A stretch of 45,603 bases of DNA from Candidatus Omnitrophota bacterium. Its GTDB lineage: Bacteria > Omnitrophota > Gorgyraeia > Zapsychrales > Zapsychraceae. The notes beneath the pieces are model-generated. The model saw only the letters and a list, made by a program, of their open reading frames with translations, ran no database searches and was not told the DNA's origin. The stretch spans positions 1 through 45,603 of the forward strand of contig JAKLDK010000004.1 in NCBI GenBank assembly GCA_022703565.1, written 5' to 3'. Positions 41,316 through 45,603 of this stretch are shown here, piece by piece. Within the stretch, counting starts at the first letter, position 1; each line of letters begins with the position of its first letter. A program made the translations under genes and the position numbers.

Positions 41316-41858
41316 ATGCCAGAGACCACCTCAATATTATTTCAATGGGCAATCTTACCTTTACTGATATTTTTCGTCAGAATTGTCGATATGTCGATGG
41401 ACACGATTAGAATTTTGCTTTTGTATAAGGGAAAAAAGATGCTTGCCCCAGTAATCGGATTTTTCCAGGTTTTAATTTGGCTTTTTGCTATCCGCCAAAT
41501 TTTTCTTAATTTGTCCAATGTCGCTTGTTATGTCGCTTATGCTGGAGGATTCGCCTGCGGAACATATGCTGGCATGATTATCGAAGAAAAGCTGGCAATC
41601 GGATTCCAAGTCATCAGGATTATAACCAGAAAAGATGGAGCATCTTTAATCGCAAGCTTAAGAGAAAAAGGTTATGGCGTGACTACTATCGACGGGCAGG
41701 GGACAACCGGAAAGGTTAGTATAATCTTTACAATAGTAAAACGCTCGCAAATCCCGGCCGCCTTAGAACTAGTTAAAACTTATAATCCAAAGGCCTTTTA
41801 TACCATAGAGGATATTAGGTCAATAAACAAGGATACAAACTATGAAAATATTATGTAA
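41316..41858 (+). CDS. DUF5698/DUF2179 (UPF0316-type) membrane protein
   Basis: 180 aa. Three TM helices in the first ~85 residues (VDMSMDTIRILLLYKGKKMLAP, VAYAGGFACGTYAGMIIEE), then a DUF2179 domain (GASLIASLREKGYGVTTIDGQGTTGKVSIIFTIVKR), a small ferredoxin-like fold also found at the end of YitT-like proteins and thought to sense a small ligand. Overlaps the next gene by 17 nt. Confidence 0.85.
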   Translation: MPETTSILFQWAILPLLIFFVRIVDMSMDTIRILLLYKGKKMLAPVIGFFQVLIWLFAIRQIFLNLSNVACYVAYAGGFACGTYAGMIIEEKLAIGFQVIRIITRKDGASLIASLREKGYGVTTIDGQGTTGKVSIIFTIVKRSQIPAALELVKTYNPKAFYTIEDIRSINKDTNYENIM

Positions 41859-42366
41859 CATTTTATTAATTCTGCTTCTTGGTTTTGTTTTAGCAACAAC
41901 AAATAATTCATACGCTGAGAAATTGGATGATTTCTCTGTCAACTCTGAGTTTTCAATTGACGAAGAACCTGGCTTTACGAATGACGAGGATAGTATCATC
42001 TCAGTAGATATTCCCGACGGATTCAAGGATGAATTTGATTTGGTAATTAAAATCAAAAATGTCTCTGATGAGCCGTTAGTAATGGCTTTAACTAAAATTG
42101 ATTTGCTGGGTAAGGATTATGTTTTGGTGAACACAAAAGAGCCTTTTCTTAAAGAAATAACTGATGATTTTAAGCCTGGAGAGACAAGGAATTATTCTTT
42201 GAGAATCAAAAAAGATTCAGCCTTGGCTGCAAAGGGCATGACCACTTTTAAATTCTCAGTTACATTTAAATACCCCGCCAACGACGAGGATAAGGGCAAA
42301 ACTTCTAACCATTTATTCGCCGAGAGAAAATATTCTTACGAAGAAGCCATATCAATAAAAAAATAA
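41842..42366 (+). CDS. Secreted protein with beta-sandwich-like region
   Basis: 174 aa. Signal peptide MKILCNILLILLLG... ending SYA-EKL. An acidic linker (DEEPGFTNDEDS) precedes a region of alternating strands (FDLVIKIKNVSDEPLVMALTKIDL, GETRNYSLRIKKDSALA, TTFKFSVTFKYP) suggestive of an immunoglobulin-like fold. No family recognised. Begins inside the previous gene and is followed 15 bp later by the methionine sulfoxide reductase gene, both exported. Confidence 0.6.
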   Translation: MKILCNILLILLLGFVLATTNNSYAEKLDDFSVNSEFSIDEEPGFTNDEDSIISVDIPDGFKDEFDLVIKIKNVSDEPLVMALTKIDLLGKDYVLVNTKEPFLKEITDDFKPGETRNYSLRIKKDSALAAKGMTTFKFSVTFKYPANDEDKGKTSNHLFAERKYSYEEAISIKK

Positions 42367-42381
42367 ACTATGGGGTGTGTT

Positions 42382-43428
42382 ATGTCCGAAAAGATTATTA
42401 TTTCCACATTATTGCTTCTTTTTGTTAGCGGAGTTAAGTTAGCTAAAGCAAGCGAGGAATACAAAAAAGCAACTTTTGCCGGTGGATGTTTCTGGTGCAT
42501 GGAAGCGGCTTTTAAGGAATTAGAAGGAGTTATTGAAGTTAAATCCGGCTATTCCGGCGGGCAAAAAGCAAACCCAAAATACGAAGAAGTATCGTCAGGG
42601 AAAACCGGCCATATGGAGGCAATTCAAATTACTTATGATCCCAATGTTATCAGTTACGAGTCGTTGCTGGGAGTCTTTTGGCGGCAAATAGACCCGACGG
42701 ATATTAACGGACAATTTGCCGATAGAGGGAGCCAATATCAAACAGCTATACTTTATCACGACGAGGAACAAAGGATAAAAGCCGAAGGCTCAAAAGAATG
42801 GCTGGAAAAATCAAAGATATTCGCTAAGCCGGTTGTTACGCAAATAAAAGAATTTAAGAACTTTTATCCGGCGGAAGAATACCACCAGGATTATTATAAA
42901 AAAGAACCGGCAAGGTATGATGCTTATAAGAAAGGTTCGGGGCGCGAAGATTTTATAAATAAAGTTTGGGAAAAAGGGAATAAAACAATAAGTATCTGCC
43001 CTTTGCCTAGAAAAAAGAATTTGAGTAATTTAACTTCCTTGCAGTATAAAGTCACGCAAGAAAACGCGACCGAAACACCGTTTAAGAATGAATTCTGGGA
43101 CAATAAAAAAGATGGTATTTACGTCGATATAGTTTCCGGCGAACCGCTTTTTAGCTCTAAAGACAAGTTCGATTCTAACACTGGCTGGCCTAGTTTTACA
43201 AAGCCAATTGAATCGAAAAATGTTATTGAAAAAGAAGACGATTCGTTTTTTATGAAAAGAACTGAGGTTAGAAGCAGCTCAGCCAATTCTCATTTAGGCC
43301 ATTTGTTTAACGATGGGCCTGGTCCGGATGGCTCAAGATATTGCATTAACTCGGCCGCTTTAAGATTTATCCCGAAAGAAGACCTGGAAAAAGCCGGTTA
43401 CGGAAAATATAAAAAGCTTTTCGAATAA
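42382..43428 (+). CDS. msrAB: Exported bifunctional peptide-methionine sulfoxide reductase MsrA-MsrB
   Basis: 348 aa. The ATG at 42382 is preferred over 42370 because GGGGTG sits before it. Signal peptide about 1-23 (ending AKA-SEEY). MsrA: GGC36FWCMEAAF with the catalytic Cys, then [26 protein letters not shown]. Msr[12 protein letters not shown] and the catalytic [11 protein letters not shown]; the second CxxC zinc pairs are absent ([10 protein letters not shown]), as in zinc-free MsrB forms. Together they reduce both S- and R-methionine sulfoxide in periplasmic proteins. The electron donor is not encoded here. Confidence 0.93.
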   Translation: MSEKIIISTLLLLFVSGVKLAKASEEYKKATFAGGCFWCMEAAFKELEGVIEVKSGYSGGQKANPKYEEVSSGKTGHMEAIQITYDPNVISYESLLGVFWRQIDPTDINGQFADRGSQYQTAILYHDEEQRIKAEGSKEWLEKSKIFAKPVVTQIKEFKNFYPAEEYHQDYYKKEPARYDAYKKGSGREDFINKVWEKGNKTISICPLPRKKNLSNLTSLQYKVTQENATETPFKNEFWDNKKDGIYVDIVSGEPLFSSKDKFDSNTGWPSFTKPIESKNVIEKEDDSFFMKRTEVRSSSANSHLGHLFNDGPGPDGSRYCINSAALRFIPKEDLEKAGYGKYKKLFE

Positions 43429-43461
43429 AAATCACATTACGTAAATTCAGTGGAGGATTCT

Positions 43462-44064
43462 ATGAAAATTTTAGTTGCCTTGGCTCATCCCAGTAAAGAA
43501 AGCCTTAATTACGCCATTGCTGATACTGCCGTAAAAACGTTAAAAAAAATTGGGCATGAAGTTATTTTTCATGATCTTTATTCGGAAGGATTTAATCCGG
43601 TTATGCCGCTTGACGAAGTTAAAGCCCCCAAGTATAAGACTGACAATACGGAAATATTGTCTCATCGCGAAGATTTAAAAAATGCCGACGGAATAATTAT
43701 TGTGCATCCAAATTGGTGGGCACAACCACCAGCAATAATGCGTGGCTGGGTTGACCGAGTTTTTGTTCCGGATATTGCTTATAAATTCGGAGTAAATGAT
43801 AAGGGCGAAGGCGTGCCTATCGGGCTATTAAAAGCTAAAACTGCTATAGTTTTTAACACCTCCAATACACCGCAAAACCGGGAAGAAGAAATTTTCGGAG
43901 ATCCGTTAGAAAACTTATGGAAAATTTGTATTTTTGATTTTTGCGGAATAAAGAATTTCTATCGCCGGATGTTTAATGTGGTTGTGGTAAGCACTTTAGA
44001 AGAAAGACAAAAATGGTTAAAAGAAGTTGAAGAAATTGTAAAAAAATATTTTTCAAAGAAATAA
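43462..44064 (+). CDS. Flavodoxin-fold NAD(P)H quinone oxidoreductase
   Basis: 200 aa from the ATG at 43462 (GGAGG just before). ILVALAHPSKESLNYAIADTAVKTLKK is the NQO1/KefF-type start, GIIIVHPNWWAQPPAIMRGWVDRVF the FMN/substrate loop, and DPLENLWKICIFDFCGIKNFYRRMF the conserved C-terminal segment. Likely two-electron reduction of quinones, protecting against redox cycling; fits beside the methionine sulfoxide reductase. The following gene starts 1 base after its stop. Confidence 0.9.
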   Translation: MKILVALAHPSKESLNYAIADTAVKTLKKIGHEVIFHDLYSEGFNPVMPLDEVKAPKYKTDNTEILSHREDLKNADGIIIVHPNWWAQPPAIMRGWVDRVFVPDIAYKFGVNDKGEGVPIGLLKAKTAIVFNTSNTPQNREEEIFGDPLENLWKICIFDFCGIKNFYRRMFNVVVVSTLEERQKWLKEVEEIVKKYFSKK

Positions 44065-44065
44065 A

Positions 44066-44464
44066 ATGCCTGCCAAAATTTTAATTATAGATGATGAGCC
44101 AACTACAGTGAAAATGTTGCAAAATTGGCTAAAAAGTGCCGGAAGAAATTCAATTGTAGCCTATGATGGTTTATCTGGCTTTGATTTGGCAAAAAAGGAC
44201 CTACCAGATCTAATTTTACTGGATTTAATGCTGCCAAAAGAAACTGGAACAAAAGTAGCGGCTAAATTAAAGAGAGATCCCATAACTAAAGAGATACCTA
44301 TAATTTTCATAACAGCTATGATGGGAGTTGAGAATGATAAGGGAGACGAATTTATTGAAATAGAAGGTTCCCATTATAAAGTTTTTGCTAAACCATTGCA
44401 CCGCATGAAGTTACTAAGCGAAATCCGCAAGCAATTAAACATTAAAGCAAATAAAAACAGATAA
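44066..44464 (+). CDS. Single-domain response regulator (CheY-like)
   Basis: 132 aa. Receiver fold with acidic pair D9-D10, phosphoacceptor D53 (LILLDLMLP), IIFITAM threonine and FAKPL lysine. No output domain, so it acts by binding a partner. A short insert (GVENDKGDEFIEIEGSHYK) occurs between the Thr and Lys motifs. Its cognate kinase is not in the window. Confidence 0.92.
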   Translation: MPAKILIIDDEPTTVKMLQNWLKSAGRNSIVAYDGLSGFDLAKKDLPDLILLDLMLPKETGTKVAAKLKRDPITKEIPIIFITAMMGVENDKGDEFIEIEGSHYKVFAKPLHRMKLLSEIRKQLNIKANKNR

Positions 44465-44610
44465 ATCCACTCATAACGTAAACCTCTCTTGTTCAAAGAC
44501 TTATAAGAATATATCCCGGGAATATGGAATTAATTGCCTTAAAGACAATAATTAATTCTTAAATTATTGATTTTAAAGCTTTTGTATAAAATATCCACGA
44601 ATAAAAACTG

Positions 44611-44639
44611 TTGACAGAACGCCAATAATATCATATTAT
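44611..44639 (+). promoter_or_regulatory. Promoter of the GT4 gene
   Basis: TTGACA (44611-44616), 17-bp spacer, TATTAT (44634-44639); start about 44646 and a leader of about 78 nt. AAAGGA precedes the ATG at 44724. Confidence 0.75.
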
Positions 44640-44723
44640 TTACAGCTAGCGTTCGAGTTCTTTTATAACTTCATCAATTACAATAGTTAGCACTAATTAT
44701 AATTAATATAAAAGGATACTAAT

Positions 44724-45603
44724 ATGAAAATAGCCATGCTGTCTTGGGAATCGCTCCATTCTGTATCTGTTGGAGGAATTGCCGCACACGTAACTGAACT
44801 TGCTTGCGCCTTGGAACGCAAAGGCCATGAGCTACATATATTTACAAGAATGGGCCGTCATGATCATCCAATGTATGAAAGAATTCATGGCGTTCATTAT
44901 CACCGCTGTCCTTTTAACACTCACCACAATTTTATCGAAGAAGTAAACAATATGTGCCGTTCATTTGTTCATTCTGTTTTCCATACCGAAGACTATATGG
45001 GTTCCGGATTCGATGTTATTCATGCTCACGATTGGCTTACCTCAAATGCCATGGTTTGGATATCACAAGGGCGCGGCCGAAAAGGGATTTTAACAGTTCA
45101 CTCAACTGAATATGGCCGTTGCGGTAACAATTTTTTTGGTGGAACATCAGCTGCTGTCCGTGACCATGAAAGACACGGAACATTTTGCGCTTATAAAGTA
45201 ATTGCTGTTTCCAATGCCTTAAAGCGTGAAATACAATGGATGTATAACTGCCCGGATTGGAAAGTTAATGTAATATATAATGGCGTAACCCCAAAAAACT
45301 ACGATGGTTGGATTGATCCTTTCGATGTAAAAAGAAGATACGGAATGGGACCCATGGATCCGATGGTTTTATTTGCCGGAAGAATGGTTTATCAAAAAGG
45401 ACCGGATATTTTAGTTTCGGCGATTCCTCACGTTTTAAGATATTATCCGAACGCAAAATTTGTTTTTGCTGGCGATGGCCAGATGCGCGGAAGCGTTGAA
45501 GAACAGGCTAAGCGCATGGGAGTCTATCATGCGTGCCGATTTTTAGGATTTAAAAATGGCTGGGAATTAGCTGATCTTTTTAAAGCCTGCGATCTTGTTT
45601 GCG
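44724..45603 (+). CDS. GT4-family glycosyltransferase / glycogen synthase-like, 3' end outside window
   Basis: At least 293 codons are visible without a stop. The start MKIAMLSWESLHSVSVGGIAAHVTELA holds the GGI loop that contacts the nucleotide sugar; DVIHAHDWLT is the Rossmann-fold signature of the N-terminal GT-B half. VIYNGV and VLFAGRMVYQKGPDILVSA begin the C-terminal half, and FVFAGDGQMRGSVEEQ follows. The D-W and HAHDW pattern matches glycogen/starch synthase-related or trehalose synthase-like GT4 enzymes; the E-x7-E site lies past the window edge, so specificity is open. Confidence 0.9.
   Translation, partial: MKIAMLSWESLHSVSVGGIAAHVTELACALERKGHELHIFTRMGRHDHPMYERIHGVHYHRCPFNTHHNFIEEVNNMCRSFVHSVFHTEDYMGSGFDVIHAHDWLTSNAMVWISQGRGRKGILTVHSTEYGRCGNNFFGGTSAAVRDHERHGTFCAYKVIAVSNALKREIQWMYNCPDWKVNVIYNGVTPKNYDGWIDPFDVKRRYGMGPMDPMVLFAGRMVYQKGPDILVSAIPHVLRYYPNAKFVFAGDGQMRGSVEEQAKRMGVYHACRFLGFKNGWELADLFKACDLVC

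Overview
This looks like an AT-rich chromosomal segment of a Gram-negative, probably anaerobic or micro-oxic environmental bacterium. It has a TpsB/TpsA two-partner secretion pair with an outer-membrane barrel, a lipoprotein, signal peptides, type IV pilin-like prepilins, HAMP-only membrane proteins, many 4Fe-4S/radical-SAM proteins and MopE-like calcium-binding repeats. This mix resembles Candidatus Omnitrophota; that placement is inference from gene style only. Every recognised gene is on the plus strand. I see no transposase, integrase, phage gene or CRISPR array.

Layout. 1-2.9 kb: 3' part of an M16 peptidase, then an orphan CpaF/TadA-type ATPase. 3.0-5.3 kb: tRNA-Arg(ACG) directly before tadA (the enzyme that edits that tRNA's anticodon), two paralogous membrane stub proteins, then tRNA-Ser(GCT). 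Both tRNA genes are preceded by tandem foldback repeats that reproduce the 5' end of the tRNA they precede. 5.3-7.7 kb: class D beta-lactamase, methyltransferase, ferredoxin-nitroreductase fusion. 7.8-15.7 kb: two-partner secretion locus (TpsB, a 1353-aa TpsA beta-helix exoprotein) followed by a SurA-N-like lipoprotein, a HAMP protein and a secreted HEXXH protein. 15.8-21.3 kb: an overlapping chain of a YwqK/MORN-like membrane protein, two prepilins, a PilX/GspK-like protein and Tex.

21.4-26.5 kb: dnaX-recR (without the usual ybaB between them), tRNA-Asn, a GT-A glycosyltransferase, a cupin and a CBS-pair protein. 26.6-30.0 kb: SpoIIAA-like protein, then a Fur-family regulator with znuA-znuC-znuB, preceded by a promoter that carries two identical 16-bp direct repeats (probable autoregulatory operator). 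30.1-33.0 kb: bacteriohemerythrin, small membrane protein, diguanylate cyclase, membrane 4Fe-4S protein and a conserved membrane protein, plausibly an oxygen/redox-responsive group. 33.3-37.7 kb: two secreted proteins sharing MopE-like repeats but fused to different C-terminal modules (a TIG domain split by a long insert; LamG plus a putative glycoside hydrolase). 37.8-44.5 kb: B12-binding radical SAM enzyme behind a consensus promoter, MFS, MarC, DUF2179 protein, secreted protein, secreted MsrA-MsrB fusion, flavodoxin-fold quinone reductase and a single-domain response regulator. 44.6-45.6 kb: 5' part of a GT4 glycosyltransferase behind its own promoter.

The most unusual signal is the rule shared by the tRNA-Arg and tRNA-Ser loci: unrelated tandem hairpin repeats, each beginning with the tRNA's own 5' end at near-constant spacing, with the real tRNA as the last unit of the array. 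Positions and pairings were read by eye; no alignment, folding or database search was run.
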